Shown here in pieces: positions 52,262 to 59,665 of a stretch of 64,000 nucleotides of DNA. A model generated the notes under the pieces. The model had not been told where the DNA came from. It did no database searches and saw only the letters and a list, made by a program, of their open reading frames with translations. This DNA is from CAYSGL01 sp964520985. Lineage in GTDB: Bacteria > Pseudomonadota > Alphaproteobacteria > Micavibrionales > Micavibrionaceae. How positions within the stretch are numbered: the stretch's first letter is position 1; every line of letters starts with the position of its first letter. The stretch lies in contig CAZFPB010000001.1 of NCBI GenBank assembly GCA_964520985.1, forward strand, positions 310,001 to 374,000. Direction: 5' to 3'. The translations under genes and the position numbers were made by a program.

Positions 52262-52831
52262 TTATTTTGTGTCGGTCTTGAGGGCTTTCAAGGCTTCAAA
52301 CGGGTTTCTGCCGGTTTTAACCGGCTGATCGTCGCCCACGTCGAAGGAAACGCCTTCTTTATGGGGGTAGGGATCGATCGCCAAGGATAGATGCTGGGCG
52401 ACCAGTTCGCCTAAGTCTATGTGACCATTGATCATTTCGTCCGGCGCTTCGCGCTCGTCGAGCATTTCGACCTCGACATGGCCTTTTTTGGTTTCGCGCT
52501 CCTGGCGGGCCTTGATGAAGGACACGGTCTTGTCGCGGTCTGTGAACCAGCCTTCGACCGGCTCTTCGATATGGGTGGAAATCGGCTCAAGCGTCACAAC
52601 GCATTCCTGCGTGACATCGGCCGTAAACGTGCCGGTCACCTCAAACGCGCCGCCATTGGCCGGGGAAATGGTCAAAGTGGCCTCCAGTGCGGTAATGCCC
52701 TCTACATTCAGGCGGCGGGACAGGGCGGCGCGTGAGTCTTCATCAGCGCTAATCGTCTGTTTAAGCGGTTTGCCGTCGAGCTTTTCAGCATCGATCCAGA
52801 CGGACCATTCATTATCGGGCAGCGATTTCAT
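52262..52831 (-). CDS. DUF177/YceD family protein
   Basis: 189 residues from ATG 52831, preceded by AAGGAGG on the minus strand. The family's ECVVTLEPISTHIEEPV segment (with one Cys where many have CxRC) and the acidic HIDLGELVAQHLSLAIDPYPHKEG region are present. YceD/DUF177 proteins help 23S rRNA or ribosome maturation and are usually next to rpmF. It overlaps the upstream chaperone gene by 20 bases. Confidence 0.88.
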   Translation of the reverse strand: MKSLPDNEWSVWIDAEKLDGKPLKQTISADEDSRAALSRRLNVEGITALEATLTISPANGGAFEVTGTFTADVTQECVVTLEPISTHIEEPVEGWFTDRDKTVSFIKARQERETKKGHVEVEMLDEREAPDEMINGHIDLGELVAQHLSLAIDPYPHKEGVSFDVGDDQPVKTGRNPFEALKALKTDTK

Positions 52832-53312
52832 GCGAGGCCTCCTTGGCGATTGCCAGTCTTTCGTAAATACTATTGGCCAGTTTTTCAACTGTTTCCGGCG
52901 CTGTGTCCGGCGCGGTGCCGTAGACGTTGCGGGTCAGGGCAGCGGTCAGGGCCGGGTGGTCATGGCCTTCTATCGCGGCCCAGTAGCTGCGGACCCGCCC
53001 GTTAAAACCGGTCATCATGCGTTTCATATGGCGCGGGACGCCCAGATCGCCCACTCCCATTTCGCGCAGCGTCAGCTCCATCTGGCGGAAAAAGGCGGTG
53101 AAGGCGGGTTGCGAGAGGGCCGGATTCGCATCTTTCAGTGGGTAGAGGCGCAAGAACAGCTCAAGCACGGCCACTTCAAAGCGGCCATCGAAGCTATCCG
53201 GCACGCCGAGATCACGGTAGTAAAAGGGCGCGCGGGCGGCGGCCAGCGCATCCTGCGCAAGGTTTGCCGCCTGTTTTTTCGTGTCCCGCCATTTTCGCCA
53301 AACTCTTAACAT
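52812..53312 (-). CDS. Ubiquinol-cytochrome c chaperone family protein
   Basis: 166 residues from ATG 53312. The UbiC-cyt-c chaperone (Cbp3-like) pattern is clear: AAARAPFYYRDLGVPDSFDGRFEVAVLELFLRLYPL, LTLREMGVGDLGVPRHMKRMMTGFNGRVRSYWAAI, ALTRNVYG. In mitochondria Cbp3 assists cytochrome b assembly; the bacterial role is inferred to be similar. Divergent from bamE, as in related genomes. Confidence 0.88.
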   Translation of the reverse strand: MLRVWRKWRDTKKQAANLAQDALAAARAPFYYRDLGVPDSFDGRFEVAVLELFLRLYPLKDANPALSQPAFTAFFRQMELTLREMGVGDLGVPRHMKRMMTGFNGRVRSYWAAIEGHDHPALTAALTRNVYGTAPDTAPETVEKLANSIYERLAIAKEASHEIAAR

Positions 53313-53368
53313 GATTGATTTCCACAATGCCCGTGCGTAAAAAGAATAATCTATATAAGGTTGGGTCT

Positions 53369-53797
53369 ATGAAGAAAACAATTCTCTTGGTTACGGTTTC
53401 CCTGATGGTCGCGGCGTGTACGCCCACCCAGGCCACGCGCGGCAATATTGTCGAGGATTACCGTCTCGCCGAAATCACGCCCGGCGTCAGTACGCGTCAG
53501 AATGTTTTGAAGAGTCTCGGCTCTCCGACGACGCAGGCGCCGTTCGATGACACGATCTGGTATTACATCGGCCAGAAAACCGAGAAGACGGGTATTTTCG
53601 ATCCGAAAGTGACCGAAGAGAAAATCGTCGTTGTAACGTTCGATGACATGGGCGTCGTGCAGACAGCGCAAGTAGTTCCGGCCAACCGCATCGACATTCC
53701 GCGCGTGCGCGACAAAACCCCGACGGGCGGTAACGAAGTTACCCCAATCCAGCAAATCCTCGGCAACATCGGCAAGTTCAACAAGCCTGTCGAATAA
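53369..53797 (+). CDS. bamE: Outer membrane assembly lipoprotein BamE
   Basis: Component of the beta-barrel assembly machine. 142 residues with a lipoprotein signal (KKTILLVTVSLMVAAC, lipid-modified Cys near 17). The SmpA/OmlA fold is shown by AEITPGVSTRQNVLKSLGSPT, DDTIWYYIGQK and VVVTFDDMGVVQTA. Downstream is another lipoprotein after 6 bases. Confidence 0.93.
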   Translation: MKKTILLVTVSLMVAACTPTQATRGNIVEDYRLAEITPGVSTRQNVLKSLGSPTTQAPFDDTIWYYIGQKTEKTGIFDPKVTEEKIVVVTFDDMGVVQTAQVVPANRIDIPRVRDKTPTGGNEVTPIQQILGNIGKFNKPVE

Positions 53798-53803
53798 GAT
53801 CGG

Positions 53804-54556
53804 ATGATCATGAAAAAATCTGCGCTCCTTGCACTGACCAGTGCAATGTCCCTTGTCCTTGTCTCGGCCTGCGTCAGCGATGACTGGCAGGGGGTGGCCA
53901 ATAGTGTGTTGCAGGGAACAGCGCAGAGTGGCGTGTCGGCGTCTGCGCTGACGTCTGAGCAGATTGCGGCGGGCTTGCGGGAAGCGCTGTCGGTGGGGAG
54001 CCGCGAGGTCACGGCGCAACTTGGTCAGACAGGTGGCTTTAATCTTGATCCGCAAATCCGCATTCCGTTGCCCGCGACGTTAGCGAAAGTGCATACAGCC
54101 CTGAGCGCTGTCGGCATGGGCGGGATGACCAGCGATCTTGAGACGCGCATGAATGCGGCGGCCGAGCAGGCAGCGGCGCAGGCCTATCCGCTGTTCGTTA
54201 GCGCCATTCAGAAAATGACCATTGCGGATGCGCGCAGTATATTGTCCAGCCAGCAAGACGCGGCAACACAATATCTGCGCAAAACCATGGGCAATGAATT
54301 GGCAGCGAAGATAAATCCAATCGTGCAAAGCACACTGGCGCAGACGGGTGCGATGAAGGCTTATGACGGGGTGATGGGGCAATATGCCGCGCTGCCGTTT
54401 GTCGCAGGCGCGAAGACCGATCTGAATAATTACGTTACGGCGAAAGCCATGGACGGGATTTTCTATTACGTGGCGCAGGAAGAAGCGGCGATCCGCCAGA
54501 ACCCGGCCAAACGCACGACGGAAATCTTGCGCACTGTCTTTGGATCGCGCGTCTAA
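53804..54556 (+). CDS. DUF4197 lipoprotein
   Basis: 250 residues with a lipobox (LVLVSAC, Cys23). The mature part is helical and follows DUF4197: LTSEQIAAGLREALSVGSREVTAQLGQTGGF, IRIPLPATLAKV, ETRMNAAAEQAAAQA, YLRKTMGNELAAKINPIV, YVTAKAMDGIFYYVAQEEAAIRQNPAKRTTEIL. The family is widespread in the envelope with no known function. ATG 53810 (KKSALL) is an equally good start. Co-transcribed with bamE. Confidence 0.85.
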   Translation: MIMKKSALLALTSAMSLVLVSACVSDDWQGVANSVLQGTAQSGVSASALTSEQIAAGLREALSVGSREVTAQLGQTGGFNLDPQIRIPLPATLAKVHTALSAVGMGGMTSDLETRMNAAAEQAAAQAYPLFVSAIQKMTIADARSILSSQQDAATQYLRKTMGNELAAKINPIVQSTLAQTGAMKAYDGVMGQYAALPFVAGAKTDLNNYVTAKAMDGIFYYVAQEEAAIRQNPAKRTTEILRTVFGSRV

Positions 54557-55618
54557 TTATTCCGGCTTGATCGTATTGCTGAACGCTTGACCGAACGCGT
54601 TGCGGAAGATGCCGCCGAGCGTTACCCAGAAATTGGTTTCAGGGCTATCCAGGCGGCCTTCAATGGCGATCTGCGTGGCGAACTGATCTTTTTTCTGGTT
54701 CGAGAAAATTTCCATGACGCCGGACACCAGCGCTTCCCAGATAAATTTGACGGCGTTGTCCGGCTCTGGATCAATCATGTGAATATCGGTGGCGAGCGGC
54801 TTCACATAGCCGCTGATTGCGCCATTTTTGGCGGCCAGCTCGGTGTAAATATTGAGCGTGCCTTTTTCAAAATCGATGCCGGCAAACGGACGGGCATAAT
54901 TGTTCATAGCGGGCAGGCTGATGCTTTCAAGCTTGCCGTCAAGGTCAAAGTCCGGAGTTTTTTTCAGGATGTTGAGTTTGCCATCGAGTTGCAATTTACC
55001 GCCGCCAATAGACACGCCGCGCACGGTGAGATCGGATGGCAGTGCGGCATTGTCTGCATCGGCATTGCGCAGGTTGGTGGCGCGCGCATGCATGTCTTCA
55101 ATGTAAATATCAACATTGGGTTTGGAGGAATAATCTTTATAGGCGATTTTGCCGTTGTTTATTTCGACAAAGTTGATGTCGAGCGGCATCAGTTCCTTGA
55201 TCGGCACGGTCCAGTCGGTTTCCGTTCCGGTCTGGGCCGTGGTGCCGTTCGAACTGCGGGCAAAGTTAATGACAGGGCGGTCCAGCGTCACGTCGCCAAC
55301 AATGCGGCCCTGAAAGAGTGCGCTCCATTGAATGGACAGATCGGTGCGGGCGAAATCGAGAAAGGGCACGGGAATGCCTTTATCGAGTTTGAAAATTTTC
55401 AGGCCGTGAATGACATAGGCGCCGCGATAGAGGGCGATGTCGATGTCTTCGACGGAGCCGCGATAGCCTTCAATATTATTGAGGGTTTCATTGGTGTAGT
55501 TTTTCACCCATGTCGGCAGATAGATACGCCCGACAACGAGGATGACGAGAAGGGAAAAAAGAATCGCGAAGAACGTGTCGCGGATCCAGTGGTTCTTTTT
55601 CTTTTTCAGCTCGGTCAT
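54557..55618 (-). CDS. DUF748 (AsmA-like) envelope protein
   Basis: 353 residues: an N-terminal helix (DTFFAILFSLLVILVVGRIYLP), then DUF748 features: NIEGYRGSVEDIDIALYRGAYVIHGLKI, DRPVINFARS, NFVEINNGKIAYKDYSSKPNVDIYIEDMH, FDLDGKLESISLP. Such periplasmic proteins belong to the wider AsmA/TamB-like group implicated in lipid or outer membrane homeostasis. Stop codon TAA touches the convergent DUF4197 gene. Its ATG overlaps the next dehydrogenase stop region by four bases. Confidence 0.85.
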   Translation of the reverse strand: MTELKKKKNHWIRDTFFAILFSLLVILVVGRIYLPTWVKNYTNETLNNIEGYRGSVEDIDIALYRGAYVIHGLKIFKLDKGIPVPFLDFARTDLSIQWSALFQGRIVGDVTLDRPVINFARSSNGTTAQTGTETDWTVPIKELMPLDINFVEINNGKIAYKDYSSKPNVDIYIEDMHARATNLRNADADNAALPSDLTVRGVSIGGGKLQLDGKLNILKKTPDFDLDGKLESISLPAMNNYARPFAGIDFEKGTLNIYTELAAKNGAISGYVKPLATDIHMIDPEPDNAVKFIWEALVSGVMEIFSNQKKDQFATQIAIEGRLDSPETNFWVTLGGIFRNAFGQAFSNTIKPE

Positions 55619-56979
55619 GCGCGTACCACGGATTTGATGTTGGTGAATTCCCGAATGCCCTCACTCGCCAGTTCGCGGCCATAGCCTGACGCTTTGACGC
55701 CGCCAAAGGGCAGGGAGGAAGTAGAGGCAACGATAGTGTTGATGGCCGTGAATCCGGCATCGATATCGCGTACGGCCTGATCCATTTCATTTTTATCTTG
55801 CGTGAAGATAGCCGAGCCAAGGCCGAAGCGGGATGTGTTGGCAAGATAGATGGCTTCATCGAGCGAGCCTGTTTTGAACATCAGGGCGACGGGGCCGAAA
55901 AATTCTTCGGAGAAGGCTGGCGAGTCTTTGGGAATATTGTCCAGCACGCCGGGTTTAAAGAAATAGCCTTTTCCATCCATCGCATGAGCGCCGCACAGGC
56001 GATGCGCGCCTTTTTCGACGCTGTCTTTGACCTGTTTGTCGAGGTCGTCCACGCCTTGCTTCATGGCGAGCGGGCCGATGTCGGTTTTTTCATCCATCGG
56101 GTCGCCGACGGCGAGCGCTTCAAATTTCCTCACGAAAGCATTGCGGAACTGATCGTAAATGTCGGCGTGAACGATGAACCGCTTGGCGGCGATGCAGGAC
56201 TGGCCGTTATTCTGAATGCGGCCAGTGAGGCCTTTGTTTACAGCATTGTCGAGATCGGCGGACGGCATGACGATGAAGGCATCGCTGCCGCCAAGTTCAA
56301 GAACGGTTTTCTTGATGTGTTTGCCGGCAATGCTCGCAACTTTCGATCCTGCCCCTTCGGAACCGGTGAGGGTGACGGCGCGCACACGATTATCGGCAAT
56401 GATATTTTCGACTTTGTCGGAGCCGATCAGCAAGGATTGAAAACACCCTTCTTCAAATCCGGCTTCTTTAAAAAGGGTTTCGATGAGCTGCGCGCATTGC
56501 GGTACGTTGGAGGCGTGTTTGAGAACACCGACATTGCCCGCCATCAAGGCGGGCGTGGCAAAACGGAATACCTGCCAGAAAGGAAAATTCCACGGCATGA
56601 CAGCCAAAACGGGGCCGATGGGCAAATATTCTACATAGGATTGGGTGTTGTCTGTTCGGACGCTTTGTCGCGATAAGTATGCCTCGGCCTGCTCTGCATA
56701 AAAGCGCGCATTGGAGGCGCATTTTTCTACTTCGGCAATCGCGGACTTGTAGGTTTTACCCATTTCCGCCGTCATGACTTTGGCATACTCGGCTTTGTTC
56801 TTTTCCAATAATTCCGCCACGCGGATCATTTTCTGCGCGCGGTCGTCAAAAGAAGTGAGGCGGTGATGTTTGAATGCCTGTTCCGCGAGCGCCAGCGCCT
56901 GTTCGATGTCGGCGTCTGTATGCGCATCGAATGTTTTGAGGACTTCCTCAGTGGCTGGATTGACGGACTGAATGGGCAT
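55615..56979 (-). CDS. NAD(P)-dependent succinate-semialdehyde dehydrogenase, YneI/Sad type
   Basis: 454 residues, the short form of the family. Catalytic motifs: VLELGGSDAF with the base Glu and NNGQSCIAAKR with the nucleophile Cys; MPWNFPFWQVFRFATPALMAGN and KHASNVPQCA lie at the cofactor pocket. SVNPATEEVLKTF at the N-terminus and the KASGYGRELASEGIREFTN end are typical. Substrate specificity cannot be settled by eye; succinate semialdehyde is the usual assignment. Overlaps the DUF748 start by four bases. Confidence 0.88.
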   Translation of the reverse strand: MPIQSVNPATEEVLKTFDAHTDADIEQALALAEQAFKHHRLTSFDDRAQKMIRVAELLEKNKAEYAKVMTAEMGKTYKSAIAEVEKCASNARFYAEQAEAYLSRQSVRTDNTQSYVEYLPIGPVLAVMPWNFPFWQVFRFATPALMAGNVGVLKHASNVPQCAQLIETLFKEAGFEEGCFQSLLIGSDKVENIIADNRVRAVTLTGSEGAGSKVASIAGKHIKKTVLELGGSDAFIVMPSADLDNAVNKGLTGRIQNNGQSCIAAKRFIVHADIYDQFRNAFVRKFEALAVGDPMDEKTDIGPLAMKQGVDDLDKQVKDSVEKGAHRLCGAHAMDGKGYFFKPGVLDNIPKDSPAFSEEFFGPVALMFKTGSLDEAIYLANTSRFGLGSAIFTQDKNEMDQAVRDIDAGFTAINTIVASTSSLPFGGVKASGYGRELASEGIREFTNIKSVVRA

Positions 56980-57034
56980 AAAAAATGTCTTTCTATATCT
57001 TTGTTAATAGATGACAGCCCAAAAAGTTCATTTT

Positions 57035-58093
57035 TCAAGGGCAGTTAATATCTTCTTTAGGCAGGAAATCATTCGGGAGACCATAAGCGGCGCGGAAGAG
57101 GCCATCAAGGGCGGCGCGTGTCACATCCCGCGGCGCGCGGATGAAAGCTGGTTCCTGATTGACGTCGACAACATTGCCATTCAGGGCGAATTCCAGTCCC
57201 CAGAATCCGAAGACAGACGCGCCCGGTGTGCCGTAACGCGCATCCATCACGATAAGCCTATTGCCGTCGCGGGCGAAGCTTAGCTCCCCATCGGCAAACC
57301 AGTCGAACAGGCGTCCGCCTTCGGTCTGCATAATCATGTCGCGGTAGCTTCCGCCATTCTGTTTGAGGCAGGCCCATTTGATCGGATGGGGATTCCAGGT
57401 GGAAACGAAGCCTGCGCGCAGCCATTCGGTGCCTTGGATGTTTTCGCGCACGACGACGCGGCGCAGATAGGGCTGGAAGATGGTGGTGTAGACGGAGACT
57501 TTGGTCGGCGTGATGCCTTGTTCGGCGATTTGTTTCAGCGCGATGTCTTCGGCCTTGTTGTTCAGGTGCCAGCAATAGCCGAGGAATAGGGTTGTCAGCG
57601 CCAATATGATGACCGCGCTGCGCGTGGCATAGCGCCGCCAGCGCGGTATCATGGCGAATAGCAGGGCGATGAACAGGGGTAGCGTATAAATCGGATCAAT
57701 GATGCTGACTGCAGACACGGTAAAGCGTTTGTCACTGAACGGGGCAAGGAGCTGCGTACCGTAGACGGTGAGCGTATCGAGGAGCGGGTGCGTGATGATG
57801 GATAAAAACCAGATCCACATATAGGTCATGTAATGACCCGGTATTTTTTTGTGCGCGGCCCATGTCAGCCAGCCGAGCAGGGGCGCGACAAGCGGCGCAA
57901 AGAAGAGCGAGTGGGTAACATGGCGGTGATATTGCCACGAGCCATAGGGGCCGAAATAATCGGTATAGAGAACGTCGAGGTCAGGAATCAGCCCGCCGAT
58001 GGCGCCATAGACCGGGGCTTTCCATCCCAGCTTCTTGTATCCCACTGCCTGACCGATGACGGCGCCCAGCGCCATTTGTGTAATAGTGTCCAT
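57035..58093 (-). CDS. Membrane-bound metal-dependent hydrolase, YdjM/LexA-binding family
   Basis: 352 residues from ATG 58093 (MDTITQMALGAVIGQA). Features of the family: early DTITQMALG, PDLDVLY, the HRHVTHS histidine motif near residue 57, and ITHPLLDTLT. About five to six hydrophobic helices in the first 180 residues, then a soluble C-terminal domain of about 170. Substrate unknown. The open frame runs upstream for about 159 more codons, but that part is antisense to the next gene and is ignored. Confidence 0.82.
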   Translation of the reverse strand: MDTITQMALGAVIGQAVGYKKLGWKAPVYGAIGGLIPDLDVLYTDYFGPYGSWQYHRHVTHSLFFAPLVAPLLGWLTWAAHKKIPGHYMTYMWIWFLSIITHPLLDTLTVYGTQLLAPFSDKRFTVSAVSIIDPIYTLPLFIALLFAMIPRWRRYATRSAVIILALTTLFLGYCWHLNNKAEDIALKQIAEQGITPTKVSVYTTIFQPYLRRVVVRENIQGTEWLRAGFVSTWNPHPIKWACLKQNGGSYRDMIMQTEGGRLFDWFADGELSFARDGNRLIVMDARYGTPGASVFGFWGLEFALNGNVVDVNQEPAFIRAPRDVTRAALDGLFRAAYGLPNDFLPKEDINCP

Positions 58094-58192
58094 GAGGCCA
58101 CAAGGTATAGGCGCGGCAGCAAAGTGCAAGGGAGAGCCGTTATAAAGAGATGAGTTATTTACGGATTTGGGAAAAAGGAGCATATATAGAAT

Positions 58193-58408
58193 ATGTCCAT
58201 TCATGAAAAAGCACGGATTGAGCTGACCAAGGTTGCCCGCGAGGCTTACGGCGATCCCGCTCTTGTTCTGACAGATGAATGGTTTGATACCTACCGTCCT
58301 TCCTGGGGGATGACGCCACATGAAGTCCTCACGACTTACGGGGAAGAAAAGGGCGTTCCGGCTTTGAGTGATTATATTAAGGCCAAAGCGATGGGTGGGT
58401 ACGAATAA
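58193..58408 (+). CDS. Small hypothetical protein, 71 residues
   Basis: Not recognised. Preceded by AAGGAG (58176-58181). Soluble and compact: an N-terminal helix (IHEKARIELTKVAREAYGDP), DEWFDTYRPSWGMTPHEVLTTYGEEKG, and a second helix (DYIKAKAMGGY). Sequence composition is normal for the window. It stands alone between a divergent membrane protein and the rplM promoter. Confidence 0.65.
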   Translation: MSIHEKARIELTKVAREAYGDPALVLTDEWFDTYRPSWGMTPHEVLTTYGEEKGVPALSDYIKAKAMGGYE

Positions 58409-58435
58409 GCCGCCAAATTCCGCCAATACAAAACG

Positions 58436-58472
58436 CGGTATTAAAATACCATATTGTGGTGCTATAATACCG
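58436..58472 (+). promoter_or_regulatory. Inverted and direct GGTATT/AATACC repeats
   Basis: CGGTATT (58436-58442) is followed by AATACC (58445-58450) and again AATACCG (58466-58472). The first two form a near-continuous palindrome, and the two AATACC copies are 21 bases apart, two helical turns. They lie just upstream of the rplM promoter. Confidence 0.4.
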
Positions 58473-58505
58473 TGAAAATATCCCTCTGTTTTTACACGTT
58501 TTTTC

Positions 58506-58535
58506 TTGACGGTGTGGCTATAAATGTCGCATAAC
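58506..58535 (+). promoter_or_regulatory. Promoter candidate for rplM-rpsI
   Basis: TTGACG (58506-58511), 18 bases, CATAAC (58530-58535), 33 bases before the rplM start. A weak -10 but a good -35 for an alphaproteobacterial ribosomal promoter. Confidence 0.45.
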
Positions 58536-58568
58536 ACGCCAGAATTATTAACACTCAAGGAAATGCAC

Positions 58569-59030
58569 ATGAAAACTTATTCTGCAAGACCTGCCGACAT
58601 CACCAAAAACTGGGTGGTTGTGGATGCTGAAGGTGTTGTTCTGGGCCGTCTGGCTTCGATCATCGCTCTGCGCCTGCGCGGCAAGCACAAAACAACCTTC
58701 ACACCGCACATGGATGATGGCGATAACGTCATTGTTATCAATGCGGACAAAATCCACCTGACCGGTAACAAAGCCAAAGCCGATATCTTCTACTGGCACA
58801 CTGGCTACCCAGGCGGTATCAAGGGCAAGTCAAAAGGCGAAATCCTGGAAGGCAAATTCCCTGAGCGCGTTGTCGAGAAAGCCGTTGAGCGCATGATCCC
58901 GCGCACGCCGCTTGGCCGTCAGCAAATGAAAAACCTTAAGGTCTATGCCGGTGCAGAGCACCCGCATGAAGCACAACAGCCACAAAAGCTGGATGTTGCC
59001 GCAATGAACCCAAAGAATAAGAGAGACTAG
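58569..59030 (+). CDS. rplM: 50S ribosomal protein L13
   Basis: 153 residues from ATG 58569 (AAGGA at 58557-58561). KTYSARPADITKNWVVVDAEGVVLGRLAS at the start, HMDDGDNVIVINADKIHLTGNKA and ERMIPRTPLGRQQMKNLKVY are L13 landmarks. Followed by rpsI after two bases, the universal pair. Confidence 0.97.
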   Translation: MKTYSARPADITKNWVVVDAEGVVLGRLASIIALRLRGKHKTTFTPHMDDGDNVIVINADKIHLTGNKAKADIFYWHTGYPGGIKGKSKGEILEGKFPERVVEKAVERMIPRTPLGRQQMKNLKVYAGAEHPHEAQQPQKLDVAAMNPKNKRD

Positions 59031-59032
59031 TC

Positions 59033-59518
59033 ATGGCCGATAACAAAACATCTTTGCAAGATCTGGCTGCCAGCACCATCAAAACAGTTGAAGCGGCCAA
59101 GCCTGAGAAAAAAGAAGCCAAGGTCGACAAACTGGGTCGCGCTTATGGGACGGGCCGTCGTAAAGACGCCGTTGCCCGCGTCTGGTTGAAACGTGGTAAA
59201 GGTCAAGTCGTTGTAAACGGCAAACCGCAGGAACAATATTTCGGTCGCAAGACGCACCTCCTGGTGCTGAACCAGCCGTTCCTCGTTGTCAGCCGTGTGA
59301 ACGAATTCGATATCATGTGCACGGTTAAAGGCGGCGGTCTGTCCGGCCAAGCTGGTGCGATCCGTCATGGTATCTCGCGCGCTCTGGAAAACTTCGAGCC
59401 GACTCTGCGTCCGGCGCTGAAGAAAGCCGGCATGCTGACACGTGATGCCCGTATGGTTGAACGTAAAAAAGTCGGCAAGCACAAAGCCCGTCGCTCGAAG
59501 CAGTGGGCAAAGCGTTAA
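59033..59518 (+). CDS. rpsI: 30S ribosomal protein S9
   Basis: 161 residues. An alphaproteobacterial N-terminal extension of about 30 residues (NKTSLQDLAASTIKTVEAAKPEKKEAKVDK) precedes the S9 core: YGTGRRKDAVARVWLKRGKGQVVVNGK, GGGLSGQAGAIRHGISRAL, and the tRNA-touching tail KKVGKHKARRSKQWAKR. Terminator follows. Confidence 0.97.
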   Translation: MADNKTSLQDLAASTIKTVEAAKPEKKEAKVDKLGRAYGTGRRKDAVARVWLKRGKGQVVVNGKPQEQYFGRKTHLLVLNQPFLVVSRVNEFDIMCTVKGGGLSGQAGAIRHGISRALENFEPTLRPALKKAGMLTRDARMVERKKVGKHKARRSKQWAKR

Positions 59519-59540
59519 TCGCTTTTTTCAAACGAATTGG

Positions 59541-59570
59541 AAACGGGCCGCTTTGTCGGCCCGTTTTTTT
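59541..59570 (+). terminator. Terminator after rplM-rpsI
   Basis: AAACGGGCCG (59541-59550), CTTTGT loop, CGGCCCGTTT (59557-59566), and further T. A perfect 10-bp stem. Confidence 0.92.
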
Positions 59571-59665
59571 ATTCAGATTGATCCCCCTCCAGAATCCCTT
59601 CACATTTTTTTAAATAGTTCCGTTTATCACTCTTCTTTCATTTTTTGCGTTTCCGGGGGGAAATT

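Noticed and set aside
54587..55684. 365-codon plus-strand frame opposite the DUF748 gene
   Set aside because: No ribosome-binding site or recognisable domain; the minus-strand protein has an anchor helix and DUF748 pattern.
58094..58570. N-terminal extension (159 codons) of the membrane hydrolase
   Set aside because: The family starts at MDTITQMALG (58093), and the extension is antisense to the 71-residue gene and the rplM leader.
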